This document shows positions 1 through 26,177 of a stretch of DNA of 64,000 nucleotides, in pieces. Position 1 is the stretch's first letter; every line of letters starts with the position of its first letter. Under the pieces are notes generated by a model, which was not told the origin of the DNA, ran no database searches, and worked only from the letters and a program-made list of their open reading frames with translations. Origin of the DNA: Centroberyx gerrardi (taxonomy: Eukaryota > Chordata > Actinopteri > Beryciformes > Berycidae); NCBI RefSeq assembly GCF_048128805.1, contig NC_136012.1, forward strand, positions 13,333,725 to 13,397,724. Reading direction: 5' to 3'. Made by a program: the position numbers and the translations under genes.

Positions 1-175
1 TTGCATGGCATGCATATTGAATGGATGGACTGGAGAAATTGAATAAGCCCTTCTTTGATCCTGATACAATGCATGGGGAAGGCATCCTAAGGCAGAGTTT
101 TGCTCCTTTTCGGACTGTCCCAAGTTCAATTAAAGTATTGCTCCATGGGTCATACAAGGCATCTTAGTTTCTTAA

Positions 176-10795
<10,620 letters not shown>

Positions 10796-13700
10796 AGATA
10801 AACCTACCAGGGATGTAATCAAAACAGTCGAGAATGTGGGTGGCTGCTCTCTCCAAAATTCATTATTTATTTATTGTTTACATTTTTTACAAGACGTGCA
10901 ATGATTCATCCTCAGTAAAAATTGCAATGCAGCTGTTCCATCCCATGTTTACAGGCCCTGTTGTAGCCTAGTGGATCTACAAACTAATGCACAAAGGATT
11001 AAGAACCCCTACAACAGACTGGGTGATACAGGGCTAACCACCTCGCATCAATATTCACACTTCAAAAGTCATTATGATATAATATTTTCTATGTAATGTA
11101 TATTTGAGTTGTGTCTTCTTAGCAAATAATATACAATTTTGTGGAGAAAACAGATGAGAATAATATTTCAAATATATTGATTTAAGAGAAATATAAAAAT
11201 CATAATAAATCGTCAGAAATAAATGTGTGCTCTGGGCAAAAATACTGCAGAGAGCTCGTCAAGTAGCGACTTCTGTGAATTATAGGTAGTCCAAAGCGTT
11301 GGTTGGTTAGATGGTGATGTGTGTGTTTGTTGAATTTTCTAACTGTTGTAACACGAAATGGAGATCTCTGTTGGCTGTGTTGATAATGTCTGACGTACTG
11401 AAATAAGACTCAGAATATCATTGACAGTGTTGAGAAGTGAAAACCTCTGAAAGACTAGTGTGATATATTAAACTATATTGACTGACAGAAGCCCATTCTC
11501 TCACTAATAGATAACAGTGCAGGTATGGAACACACCTGCTCAGGGCCGACAATGTAGCAGACCCAAGTCACAGTCGAGTCAGCTGTACAGTATTGAGCGT
11601 AGTTTATTAACCTCGCTCAGCTGTCACATAAAGGAGGGATACCAACACTGTACTTAAGACACGCACAGAGTATTTTACACTATCAATGATCCACACTTCA
11701 CTTGCATCTCACTTGTTGTGAATCATTACAATTTTAAATAGCGATCCACTTGCAAGTGAGTAAGCTTATCTCTAGAATTTTGCACAACCTCCAAAATTAG
11801 CTCTGAAGTTGAAATGTATCTTTTAATGTTCGATTCAGTGTTTTTTATTCACTCTGCTGCTGAAAAACTCACTTGAGTCAACACCACCGGTTTTACACAG
11901 TTCATCCTCTCAAAGCTGAAGCTTACCTGTTTCATAGGATCCTTTGTTATTATTCAGGTTTTCAGATACAGTATATACAATTTTGCTTTCTATGTGCTGT
12001 TATACATTGTGCAATCCAGCAAATATATAAGAAACACACAAAGTAGTTTTCTATGTATTTTAATAAAACTAACACCTCTGTTTCCTGTCTGAAATCTTCT
12101 TTGTGTCTCATCCTCTTGTCATACCGAGAAACAAATCATAGAGGCTTTACAGTTATGCTGGCCTAACACAAACATATACTAGACACACTGTTAAAAGAAG
12201 GTGTCCTGAAACCCAATTAGTAGTGCCACAAAACTAAAGGAATGTCATGTTGCTGGTGCTTGCAAACCTCTCAGAGCATCCTGAAATGTCCTTTGGGGTA
12301 TATTAGTGTTACACTGAGAACTTTAATATAAAAAGGTTATAAAATATGATGCATTATTTATGAAACACCAAACTGAGTTCTTTAAAGCCTGACATATGTC
12401 AGCGATTCAAAACAAACTGGAGAGACTTTTGCTTCTCCATACGGTTACTCTCTATTAATAATGACAGTAAATGTATATGCCCTAGATATGGTATTGGTCT
12501 GTTGGGTGGCAAGAAGGTAATTACTAAATTAGCAATGCTATGGACATAATCAAAATTGAACTTACAAACGCTTAACCTCGCGCCGGCTATTTAACTACAA
12601 AATCACTGAGGTGGTTAAATATCCGACATACAAATTATTTATAAAAGTACACATTTGTAAATGGATTAATACAGAGACAAAGATGGCATTAAGTGGTACT
12701 ATTTAGAACAAAGAGTTAATTTATTTATTTGTACAGGAGAGATAGCCTCTTTTAGTTTACTTAGTTTGGCTTTCCAGGTGTGTTCTACTAAACTCAACCA
12801 TAGAGGCACCTAAATGGATTCCTTTCTAGCCAAATTACGTCTGAGTACTGGTGTGAAGTTAAACCACTTAAATCTTTTTAGATCTAATGAATTATTTTTT
12901 AATAAATTCAGTTTTAATTAAGACTTATAAATATGATTTTATAGAGGATTTTGAACAAAATTAACATTTTAATGATGTCTTGTACGTGTACTAAAAAATG
13001 CTATATGGATCACATGGAACTGTGAGTCATTTAATCAAATGTCAGATTTAACAATTTATTTGTATTTCAGAGATTTTGATTGGTGTTGTGCGTCACATTT
13101 AGTATTCCAGCACACCTGTAATGGGCTTTACCTTCAATATAAAAGACAAAAAAAGATCTCAGCTTTGTTGCACTGCTTTTCTTTGTTTCAGAACACAATC
13201 ATGGTGTTTAGAGGCACTCTCTTTTAACAGTGTTGTGTCCTTTGCTGTTAACCTGGCATTTTCCATAACCATGCGGTGTTTTCTCTTTCACTGTACTGCA
13301 TGTTTCCCCTTACTTGTTGGACTTTCAGGGGCAGGAACTTTGAACATTGAAGGTGATGATACTGTTTGTACAGATTATTTTCCAGTTCTAAAGTGTAAAG
13401 AACACACAAAAATGAAAGGCCATGGTGGCAATATGACAATGTTTTGCAATGGATATTCTATATGGAAATGTATAATTCTACACTGGAAATGTAAATACCC
13501 TAAGATAAAATATTTGTGAGACAAAGAAACACTTTTAAAACATCAAATACTTGTAACGTGAAGATTTATCCAAACTCTTCACTATTTTGTAAAAAAAAAA
13601 AAAAAAAAAAGACGAAACATGTCTGTAAGGTAATTATTTATAGTAGTAATGTAACATAGAGACTAATAGCAAAACATATATTTTAAAGAGTATATTATGA

Positions 13701-14020
13701 GTATAAAGCATGGGACATGTTTATTTTTATAAACAAAAATATCAGGCAATGTTCTCTCATCAGCACATGAACATTTTAACATTATGATAAACATTTTCTG
13801 TGGTTGTCATTGTTCAGTTGCTTTGCCAAATTGTGTGGATATGTCTGTGTTTCATTCACACGATGAGCCCGCCATGGCTTAATCCATTGTTTCTTTATGT
13901 GCACCTACTCATTTCTGTCTTTATTTACTGTCAATGATCTTGTCGTCACTGTGGTCTTCTGTCTGTGTACAAAGTAACTCATGTTTTAAGAGCAATAAAG
14001 TATATTGAAGATAAACCCTT
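10796..14020 (+). other. frmpd3 3' UTR and downstream AT-rich sequence
   Basis: No coding signal is seen on either strand. AATAAA polyadenylation signals occur at 11204-11209, 11218-11223, 12062-12067 and 13994-13999, so the 3' UTR may end near 11.24 kb or run on to about 14.02 kb. A 20-base A run sits at 13591-13610; it could be a processed-RNA tail or simple slippage. Short open frames near 13.0-13.5 kb have no recognisable product and unbiased composition. Confidence 0.5.
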
Positions 14021-14984
14021 TCAGAGAATTTGGCAGTGACATTGCATGCAGTAAGCTAGAGATAGTGACAGGGTGTCCATTACAACCACTCCAGAGAAAG
14101 ATAACTTCATGATTACTTGGAAATATGTCTTTTGCTGCTGCCAACAGGTTCTGTTACTGCTGCTGTTGGTTCATCCAATTGATGTTGACTCCACACAGTT
14201 TTGACACAACACATCTAACTTTAAGCCTCCTTGTAAAATACATTGAGAGTAAAATGGCTTTGTGTTGCAGACATTTAAAAGAACTTCATGTATTAATTAT
14301 GTATTATTTACATATATACCCATTGTATTTGAATTATTGTCAAGCATTTCAAATGTAGATTAATGCTGAGCCTAAGAGCAACCAGAGAGATCTCAGAAAG
14401 CTGATGAAAGCTAAAAGTCCTCTGCCTTTTGCCTCTTTTCCAAAAACATTGCCATTGCAGAGAGATTATATCCAGTTACAATAATGACAACAATAGAGAC
14501 AATCCAGTAAAAATAAGGACAAGATGCTATCACTATACTTGCAGTTCATTAAAAACATCATACATTCACAATTTTACACAGCAATCACACCTCATACCCT
14601 ATATTGTAAGTTGTTAGACAGTTAACAACACCACTAAAATTGGCATTACTTGCAAAAAAAAACAAAAAAAACGTGTTTGTCATCCTTACCTCCTTTAGAG
14701 ATCGGACTTGGCTGAAGCAGAATTTGTTGTGCTGGAAATGTTGGATGAGAAGAAGGATGCAAGAATTGAATCCCAAAGTTTGCCAGGTTGTCTCTGCAGT
14801 GATTCACCAGAGGTCCTAAAGGGAGTTCCAGTGGGTCCAAAATCAATAGGTAAATTTGATTATGTCACTCCCTAGAAGAGAAGATTTTAGCACAATGAGA
14901 ATGTACAATGATGACTATTTTGTTACCTCCCCACCTGCAGTATTATGTAAAGCTGTCTAAACTCTAACAACAAAAATCTTCATA
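14021..14984. other. Intergenic, nothing recognised
   Basis: AT-rich sequence between the last frmpd3 polyadenylation signal and the repeat before prps1. Short frames near 14.1-14.8 kb look like chance reading frames. I see no RNA gene or known repeat. Confidence 0.5.
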
Positions 14985-15090
14985 GATGGCGCTCCTTAGG
15001 ACAAAGTCTTACCAAATGGGGGTCCGTAGTAGTCTAATGAGGAACAGTTTGGGGGTCCGTGACATGAATAAATTGGGAATCTCTGTCGTA
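14985..15090. repeat. Dispersed repeat (GGGGGTCCGTG family), copy 1
   Basis: The stretch carries TTAGGACAA, then AAATGGGGGTCCG, then TTTGGGGGTCCGTG, and ends in a degraded TTGGGAATCTCTG. A second diverged copy with the same order of words lies at 59850-59955. Two copies in one window show that this is an interspersed repeat; the class is unknown. Confidence 0.55.
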
Positions 15091-15280
15091 GTACATTGCA
15101 GTGGCCTGCACTAGATGCATGAGCAAGACTGGATTTACCCCTGTCAAACTTTATTCACCCATAAACCAGTTTTGAACCATTACATTATTTAATAAGACAA
15201 TGAAATGTAATGTTCCAAATGATATAAAGTCTCTGTATTTCTATATATCCATATATCAACTCTCTAATTTACACTTTTAC

Positions 15281-18716
<3,436 letters not shown>

Positions 18717-19945
18717 CAAATAGTGTCCCCCATCAGCCATGTGCTGTTACACCAAATAAGAGAAGAGGGAATTCCCCTGCCCAAACACAACCATTAGCAA
18801 AGCTCTTCTGCTAACTAACCATGAAATAACTATTGAACAGTCATGTCTGTTACTAATACTGACCCCATTCACTTGAGTCTTTTCCCCTGAGCAGTGGCCC
18901 TTCAAGTCGAGGGCACCAAAGCAATCAACTTCAAGTTACCGATTTAGGCCAGCTTATTTATTGTTTATTAATGAATAAGTCGTTATCCACTGTGAAGTTT
19001 CTCCCCCTTTCATAACATTTAGATACAGAGTTTGTCCTGACCATTTCACATCTCCAGGAGTAATTTTGAGCTCTTGTTACACTTGAAAGAGCTGATAAAT
19101 ATCCCTGGCAGGTTCCTGTGGTCAGGAAAAGCGTCTGGCTATGGTAAAGCTGTTACAATGTTTTAACAATGTTACAATGAACGAGCGTGCAAACAGTTTG
19201 ATGTCCAGAGTTTAGGTTTTTTTTTTTCATATTGCTGTTGAATTCTCTGCATTTGTTTTGAGAGATATGACTCGATGAAGTGAATGTGTTAAGAGCGCTA
19301 GTTTACAATGTCACTGAAGCTCCACGCAACCAAGAGTGCCTCGGCAGTCTGAACTGAAATGACTTCCCCTTCCTGTCTCTATTTTTTCCCCCCTGTTTTG
19401 GGTGGCATCCTGGTAGCTCAGCGAGCTAAAGTGCATGACCTCATAATGGCCTAGGTACAGTCTAATAAAGCAGAAATGCAATTTAAAATCTCATAACTAT
19501 CTCTTTTTAGATAATTAGATTTACACAGCTGGAAACGGCTTGGTGGGTTTTTACTGGATGAAGAGCTTTCACTTGTCTTGATTTATCGAGCTGTAGAAGA
19601 AGTTTGGGATGTTTCTTTCAGCTCTTGAGGTGCGCTGGTTGAGTGGAGTTGCCCAGTGTCCAGGGTTTGCCCTTCGAGGTTCCAGATTGAAGATATTTCT
19701 CTAGAGAAGCTGTTGGGTTTTTAGCTTGGGGTCTCTGCAGGCTGGAGCTTCCTTCAGAAATGTTCACCTGCTATTTTTTCCTTCATTTTATTTTATTTTT
19801 TTATTTCTTTGGTTTTGTATGTCTGGAAGAAGGATTTGTCATATTATGTGCATATTCCAATCCTTTGTGTTTACTTTTTTCAGTAGGGTGAATGCGCCAA
19901 ATATCTGATTGCAGAATGTGTTCTTAATAAAGATTGTGAAAAATA
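18717..19945 (+). other. prps1: prps1 3' UTR
   Basis: Non-coding sequence after the prps1 stop. AATAAA signals are at 19464-19469 and 19926-19931, so two alternative 3' ends are likely. A (GT)n tract follows at about 19979-19991. The tRNA-like SINE fragment at 19401-19460 lies just before the first signal. Confidence 0.6.
19401..19460 (+). repeat. tRNA-derived SINE head fragment in the prps1 3' UTR
   Basis: GGTAGCTCAGCGAGCTAAAG resembles an RNA polymerase III A box, and GGCCTAGGTACAGTC 30-45 bases later resembles a degraded B box. Together they look like the 5' tRNA-related part of a fish SINE. It is too short and too altered to be a functional tRNA gene. Confidence 0.4.
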
Positions 19946-20151
19946 AATATGCTTGAAATATTAAAAGGGTCATTGGTCGTGTGTGTGTGTGAGGTTTTCT
20001 CGGTTTACGAAAGGGATTGATTTTTGATGAGCTATCACAGCCCCGCCCTGTGTGCTGTAATGGTGTTACCACAGCGAGAAATATGAAGCTTATCCAGTTT
20101 GTCATGCAATCAACCCTAATGTATGCTGAGGTCCTCCATGATGCAGACATA

Positions 20152-20470
20152 CAGGGTGTTCCAAAAGTAGGTCTACACTTTATATAGTGGGCCTATATTA
20201 AATCACTGCATGTAAAGGACAAGACGGTGTGACCATTACACTGCAAGAATATGTTTTGGATAGGAAACAATTTGAACACTTATGCAATGCGGACAGAAGT
20301 CTTATTAACGTGTAATTTCCTGGTATTAACGTTCTAGAAGTATTTGTATTAATTAATGCTTAAATTGAATGTTGAATTATGTTTTAAATCGCAAAGGTAA
20401 AAATTACTAAACTTATAACGCTTGTTTTTCGTTAACAAAAATTGTATACCTACTTTTGAAGCACCCATGG
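20152..20470. mobile_element. Short element with mariner-like inverted ends (MITE)
   Basis: The left end reads GGGTGTTCCAAAAGTAGG. The right end, reverse-complemented, reads GGGTGCTTCAAAAGTAGG, so 16 of 18 bases match. TA dinucleotides flank both sides, as expected for Tc1/mariner insertion. The element is about 320 bp, AT-rich inside and without a transposase, so it is non-autonomous. The family name is inferred from the end sequence. Confidence 0.6.
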
Positions 20471-20539
20471 TATATCCTATAGAACAATAACATTTACATA
20501 TCAATTAAAAAAGACGAAAACCTACTCCCGAAGCTGCAA

Positions 20540-20800
20540 TCTCTGGCTGAGACGTTGATTGATGGGTGAAACCACCAATCGTCGAGCACGTGATACAGTC
20601 TGTCCGACCAATGGTTATTCCAGAAGGGGCGGGACAATCACACACCGGCATTTCGTTGCACTGTGCGTCCCGTTATCTTGGCAGAGCGTAATCTATGGGG
20701 TCTACAGGCCTAAATCTTACTATCGGTACGCATCGCCGGCTCTAAATTTAATTATTACGGCGTTCCTATTCAGTGCAGACAAGGTATTCAAGATGAAAGT
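20540..20800 (+). promoter_or_regulatory. slc25a53: slc25a53 promoter and probable first exon
   Basis: The region contains CACGTG (20587-20592), CCAAT (near 20608) and a GGGGCGGG GC box (near 20625) within 50 bases, a plausible TATA-less promoter. A consensus donor GTAAGT starts at 20801, right after ATGAAAGT. Splicing to the acceptor at 21164/21165 would put this ATG in frame with the slc25a53 reading frame. A second donor-like site (GTAAGTAG near 20993) offers an alternative. Confidence 0.5.
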
Positions 20801-21165
20801 GTAAGTGAAATAACAACCGGACGTAGGTTAGCCTTTTTATTGCAGTTTGTGGCAAACAAATCGACACACAGGCTACCGTAGTTTCTTATCAAAGGAAGAG
20901 TCACATTCACCGATGGAAAGTGAAATTGAAGTAGACAGTAGACACCCTTTCATCTTTTCGTTGTTGCCGGCTGCTGACAGCTGACTGTTAAAGTAAGTAG
21001 ACTTTGTTTTTACACGTTTATTATTGCAGCCATTAGGCTAATCTTCAGCTGTAACTATAGGTTACCAGTCAGATTCTACCACCTGATTAGCATATGCTGT
21101 CTCACTGAGCTTTGAGTTTCATTTTCATCCTAAAATCACCAGTTGATCTTTTTCTGTTCTCCAGC

Positions 21166-22056
21166 ATGGGGCGGTGTCCGGACCACACACAAGACGAACA
21201 GGTCCTCAACAGAGACCCAATGGCTCGTTTCCACAGCTACTTGCACGGAGGAACCTCCAGCCTGCTCTCCACCCTCCCCACCATCGTCGTCTTCCCCGTC
21301 TACAAGACTGTTTTCCGGCAGCAGCTTAACAACACCCTGGTCCGCCAGGCGGTGGGACAGCTCTACAAGGAGGGACCCCTGAAGCTCTACAGGGGGGTGG
21401 CCCCGCCCTTGCTGATGAGGACGCTGAACGGCACGCTGCTTTTCGGCCTGCAGGACACCCTCCTCCACCAGCTCTCCTCCTGCTCCTCATCCCCCAGTGT
21501 CATCCCCACCTCTGCCCTCCCAGCAGTGGCGGGGTTGGGTGCGGGTGTGGTAGAGGCTGTGGTCTTCACCCCATTTGAGCGTGTCCAAAATGTGTTGCAG
21601 AATGGCCAGAACGACCGTCGCCTCCCCACCCTGAGGAGCGTCCTTGTCCGGCTGAGCTCGGAGCGGCTGGCCTTCGGCTTCTACCGAGCCTTCCTGCCCG
21701 TCGCCGCCCGCAACGCCCTGGGTAGCTGCCTCTACTTCGGCCTGAAGGGGCCCGTGTGCGCTGCCGTGGAGGGACAGGGGCTCTCTCCCACGGCCTCCTC
21801 CTTCGTCTCCGGGACGCTGACCTCCATGGCGATCAGCTTGCCTCTGTACCCGCTGTCTGTGCTGGTGGCAAACATGCAAGCAGGGGTGGGCGGGGAGGCG
21901 GAGGGGCTCCGGGGCTGCTGGAGGATGCTGTGGGAGTCTCGGCGGCGGAGCGTGGTCCTGCTGTACCGAGGGGGGTCCCTGGTTATTCTGAGATCCTGCA
22001 TCACCTGGGGAATCACCACTGCTATCTATGACAAGCAGGAGAGACGTGCAGGCTGA
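21166..22056 (+). CDS. slc25a53: Mitochondrial carrier SLC25A53
   Basis: Inner-mitochondrial-membrane carrier of the SLC25 family, closest to the SLC25A51/52/53 branch; SLC25A51 carries NAD+, while the substrate of A53 is not established. The exon starts after an AG at 21163-21164. The ATG at 21166 gives 296 aa, close to the family's usual ~300 aa with six membrane helices. The three repeat signatures are visible: FPVYKTVFRQQ, TPFERVQNVLQ (the canonical one) and LPLYPLSVLVANMQ. The third lacks the usual charged residue, as in human SLC25A53. The C-terminal YRGGSLVILRS and TWGITTAIYD also match that protein. The coding exon is GC-rich and unbroken. An upstream 8-nt coding exon (20793-20800) could add MKV. 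Confidence 0.93.
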   Translation: MGRCPDHTQDEQVLNRDPMARFHSYLHGGTSSLLSTLPTIVVFPVYKTVFRQQLNNTLVRQAVGQLYKEGPLKLYRGVAPPLLMRTLNGTLLFGLQDTLLHQLSSCSSSPSVIPTSALPAVAGLGAGVVEAVVFTPFERVQNVLQNGQNDRRLPTLRSVLVRLSSERLAFGFYRAFLPVAARNALGSCLYFGLKGPVCAAVEGQGLSPTASSFVSGTLTSMAISLPLYPLSVLVANMQAGVGGEAEGLRGCWRMLWESRRRSVVLLYRGGSLVILRSCITWGITTAIYDKQERRAG

Positions 22057-22957
22057 AAGTGATAGTGATATAGAATTGAATGGCTGTATCCATTTTCCAG
22101 CAGCTGCCTTCAATAGGTTTCAGGATGTGCGCGACTATCTTATATCGTGTAACCATTTTCCACAAACTTGAAATAGCCTAATCCGTTTTATTGTCAAAGA
22201 TACCTCCAGCAGACTAATGCAGCTATTTTGGCCTGAATGGTTCCCTCGGATTTAAAAGCCTTCTGAAACAGAAATCAGGTTTCAATGAGCCAAAGTTTAT
22301 TGTACAGGTATAAAGGTACAAATAGTGTGCTGTTGAATTACAGGTGCCTTGCATTTTGATCATCTCCAAGTAGCTATATAAAGGAGATGAATATGTATTC
22401 AAGGTATTGTCAATGTGTCATTTGATATAGGGTACTGTATTTTACAAATATATAACTTATACAAATTAAATAAACATGAGTGGAATGAAGACGTTTTTTT
22501 TAGGCTGTAGCCTATTAAATAAAATAACACATATCTGTATTTTACTCTGTGTGAAAGACAAAAAAAAGAAATTTCGTTAGTTTGTTACCTCATCATATCG
22601 CCTACATGTGTAACACCGTAACCTTCTGACTTAATACAGTTGTGACACTTTTTTCTGTGCATTAAGTGCATGAATAAACACGTGCAACCCGCCCATATAA
22701 GTGGCTTGTGTGTACATTCATCTTCATGCCATTGTGAGAAATTCACTCACTTTGCATTCTTCTGGATGTCGGTCATGTCATGTTTTGTCCACTGGATGTC
22801 ACTGTTGTAAAGAATAAAAAAGGGACTTGTCTGCATCAACTCAGTAAAGCAGAGGCACTGGGAGCTAAATGCATCAACAGCACTCAATGATTTGGTATCG
22901 ATCCGCTCACACACAGACCTAGAGAGAACATATGATGAAATGACCGTATTGCTTTCT
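22057..22957. other. slc25a53 3' UTR and intergenic DNA
   Basis: AT-rich sequence after the carrier stop. AATAAA signals are at 22469-22474 and 22673-22678, so the transcript probably ends near 22.5 or 22.7 kb. A minus-strand frame at 22747-23037 has no recognisable product. Nothing else is seen. Confidence 0.5.
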
Positions 22958-23133
22958 GTTTGTGCACCAATTCCACACTTTAAGGCTACCATGTCAAAAG
23001 AGAGGCCTATACTGATATTCAGAGGAAGTCCAGCCATCAGGTTTATCCAATAATATTCTCCCTCTGAGCTCTGGAGCCAATGAGAGCCGGCGGACTGGTG
23101 TTCATGTTGGCGTGTAGAAGGGCGTGTATTCTC

Positions 23134-23223
23134 TATTTAAACCGTTTGCTTTGCACGGATTACACAGAGGCATTTTTTTTGTTTTACCTGTAAAGACATT
23201 CTCACTGCGCAGCCCTGCATCAG
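23134..23223 (+). promoter_or_regulatory. Thymosin gene A upstream promoter and non-coding exon 1
   Basis: A TATTTAA box at 23134-23140 is followed about 30 bases later by the likely transcription start. Exon 1 would end at 23223 before a GTAAAA donor. No usable ATG lies in it, which fits beta-thymosin genes with a non-coding first exon. Copy B has the same arrangement at 31366-31451. Confidence 0.5.
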
Positions 23224-24086
23224 GTAAAATGACTCAGAACTACTCTTATTACCTCTGTTCATCAATTCATCCATTCAGTAAGACAATGAATCAATGTAAT
23301 GCAGTGTAATACATAAATTATATGGTAAATTAAGTAATTATTATTTTGTAGAGAGCTTAGGTTAGTTATGCAATAGTTTTGGTAGGCCACGTTCAGATAT
23401 GCTAATTAATTCGGTTACATTGTTGCCTGTTTTAGCTGTCATTCCTTCTGTGCTGATTGTTCTGCTGTTTGTCCTGTCAACACTGCATTCCGCTACACGC
23501 GAGGATATTCCACTGCTGTCTTGTATGTGGGCCTAATTATAATGTAATCACTGCGAGAAAGCCTGTCATGAGCGGGCCTGTGACGAATACGCTTATTTCC
23601 ACCTGTCACATCCTTACCTATGCTGCTGCTGCTGAATAGATAACGTGCCATCCTGCCCAGGCGTTTGTAGTGCAGCCTATGCAATCTATAGGGCGGCACA
23701 TTATGATAAACGAAACTGTAACACCAGGAACACTTGATCCTGCACTACATGTTCTGTGTAAACGGTGTGAGCACAAGCACACAGAATGCATTGTGCACAA
23801 TACTCGGTCACCCCAAATTGTTGAGTCGTGTGTCTCCTAGAAAAAGGTTGCAGCCTCTTCAAACTTTTACCCGCATTTTGTGACGTGCTCCTAAAAACTG
23901 AAACATTTACTTTTTCAATGAGGTTCTGCTTCCTTCCTTGCTATCTGCTTATTTCACCCAGGTGTGTGTTTTACATTTCCCCCAGCCTTCAAATAAACTT
24001 TTTAAAATACAAAAACATTGGCACAGTTACAATATGTTTCCTTCTAATCCTGGTCTGCACTCTGCGGAACTGAATACTTGTAACTT

Positions 24087-24240
24087 ACAATACAGTGTAA
24101 CATGACACCTCGGCTCTTAGAGCTTTTAGAGCTGTTTGTTCTCCATTGAGAGGAGGCGGGTTATAAAGTGTTGTGGGTGTGTGCAGTTTCTAGTGACTGA
24201 ATTGCATAACTCCAGGACTTCAGCTGGACTGCAGTGTCTC
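24087..24240 (+). promoter_or_regulatory. Probable internal promoter of thymosin gene A
   Basis: GGCGGG (24155-24160) lies directly before TATAAA (24162-24167), a good core-promoter layout. Start near 24190 would give an unspliced leader into exon 2 (ATG 24383). About 150 bp here are almost base-for-base identical to 32131-32287 in copy B, more alike than nearby upstream intron sequence. Confidence 0.5.
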
Positions 24241-24382
24241 TTTTTAGCTGAGGCTGGACTTGATTTGATCTGCATGGGCATGCACTGTAGATAACATCTT
24301 GAGTGCATCAAATAGTCAAATTGACATTATTGCTCTTCTGACACTTTTCTCCATTAGTAATCTAATGGAGACATCTTCCAAA

Positions 24383-26177
24383 ATGGGAGACCACCCAGCC
24401 AAGGAAGAAGTGCAGAAATTTAACAGGGGAAGTCTAAAGAAGACCAACACGAAAGAAGATAAAACTCTCCCCACCCAGAAAGGTACGTGTTGTATGCCCA
24501 GGGAGAAAGGAATATGCTCCTGGGAAAAATCTGTCTCATCTGCTCTTGCTCCAAGTCTCGCCCTGCCCTTCACCTCCTTGTTGTGTGCAGTGCAGCATAA
24601 CTCCTCCCCCTCCATCGTGCTAAAACAAGTCTGCAAACATGGCAAAGCAAAGATGAATTACTGATTAACTGGATGGCTGCTCCTGACACACCCAGCTGCC
24701 TGATAGAGAACTTGCCCTTGTTCCACTCAGTGCCAGCCTGTCCAGAAGAAGGAAATAAAAAACACACACACCCTCGCCTTACCAGCCTTCTGTTAGTAGT
24801 TTTCACTCAATTTGCAACATTCAAAGTAGCGGTTGCAATTATTACAGTGTGATCGTGAAGCCGCTATGTACTAATAGTACTGCTGCTATTTACAGTTGTA
24901 CCCTGCTGTCATATTCTATGTAGAATACACAACTAGATTTCTAATAAAACATTTTTTCCCTTATCTAGCATGTTAAAAAACAAATTGACTGTAGTCACTT
25001 GGAGCTGTGAATTAAAGGCCTAGACGAGAAAGGAGAAAGTACAGCCTCAGTTGGGATACAGTTTGACATGAAGCAGCAGGAAGGGGAGAGTTTAACTTAA
25101 ATCCTGATCCTTTCCCTCCAGAGGCCGAGAGGCTCCCTGCTGACTAATTCCTGCTCTCTTCCTGTTCTCAATCTGACAGCAACCCTGACTTGTAGTACAT
25201 TGTCAGTGGGAAAGCACCCCAGGTATTAGCGCAGAAGTAGCGAGCGCTGCTGGTGCCTGCCAGTTTATTGACGAGACTTCAGCCGCAATCTGTGCCAGGA
25301 AAGCTGCGTTCATGCTGCAGTGGAGGGAAGAGCTCATGTTAAAGAAATGAAGATCCTGGGAGCAGACTGTTAGTCTTTTGCTGTGCAGTTTGTACCTGAC
25401 TTTCAGGCATTAATGAATGTGATGTAATGACCAAATTGTAATTGTTTTACTGCAACCATTTGACACTTAAATACATATCTATTTCCAAACTGATTTTCAC
25501 TCCCAAGCCAAACACTGGTTTCAAACACTGCTGCCGAAATCATACTGTAAAGTCAGACATTGTATATTAATCGTTGGCATTCCAGCCATTACACAGCTGA
25601 TTCTCTAGACAGGCTTCTAAAACTGTGTGAAGAGCTTTGTTTAGAGCAGAGAGACACTTGACCGTTGACTGGAAGTTCTGGCAGATTAATAGTGACAGAG
25701 CCAAACTCAGGATTGGAACCATCTGTCGCACCAGCTGCTTCGGCCCTGCTTCGCCAGATCATACTCACCATCTATGTTTGATGCTGATGCCTCAGAGAAT
25801 TATACCGCAAATGGATCAAATCAGCGACCTTTTAAATGTCAATAAAATAAATTATTGGTTGTCTCTATAAACCTGTTAAGTGTGATACTGAGTGTGATAC
25901 TGATCCGGCCACTTATAAGTATCAGAAATTCAGTTTGTTAGTATCTTATCCCTTGAATAAGTAGACTAATCACAATATTCAGATGTGTCACTCTAGCAGA
26001 AATTCCCCAGATTCACATTTTTACAAGAACTTTGGGCGTGTTTCTGTGTTGCAAACCACACTATATTGATCATCTCATCTCTGTCTCTGTCTGTCCCTCT
26101 GTCCTCCTCTCTTTTGCTCACACACAGATATTGATGATGAGAAGAAACAGGAGAAGGCTCCACAACCTGAAACATAA
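24383..26177 (+). CDS. Beta-thymosin, copy A
   Basis: Small actin-monomer-binding peptide of the thymosin beta family. Coding exons are 24383-24482 and 26128-26177, joined through a GTACGT donor and a CACAG acceptor, giving 49 aa. It begins MGDHPAKEEV, keeps the actin-binding LKKTNT and ends in DIDDEKKQEKAPQPET. It differs from typical beta-thymosins in having FNRGS where FDKSK is usual. Near slc25a53, human has TMSB15, so this is probably TMSB15-related, but I do not assign a symbol. An in-frame upstream ATG at 24365 would add METSSK. The 3' UTR probably ends after AATAAA at 26592-26597. Exon 2 differs strongly from copy B while its introns do not. Confidence 0.85.

Noticed and set aside
19401-19460. 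Possible tRNA gene
   Set aside because: The B box is degraded, and no full cloverleaf or 3' acceptor stem can be drawn; a SINE fragment fits better.
21487-22113. 208-codon minus-strand frame opposite slc25a53
   Set aside because: GC-rich coding DNA often gives long antisense frames. The sense frame has clear carrier signatures.
22747-23037. 96-codon minus-strand frame (MAGLPLNISIGL...)
   Set aside because: No recognised family. It overlaps the copy A edge and is broken by a deletion in the copy B counterpart near 31.25 kb, so it is not maintained.
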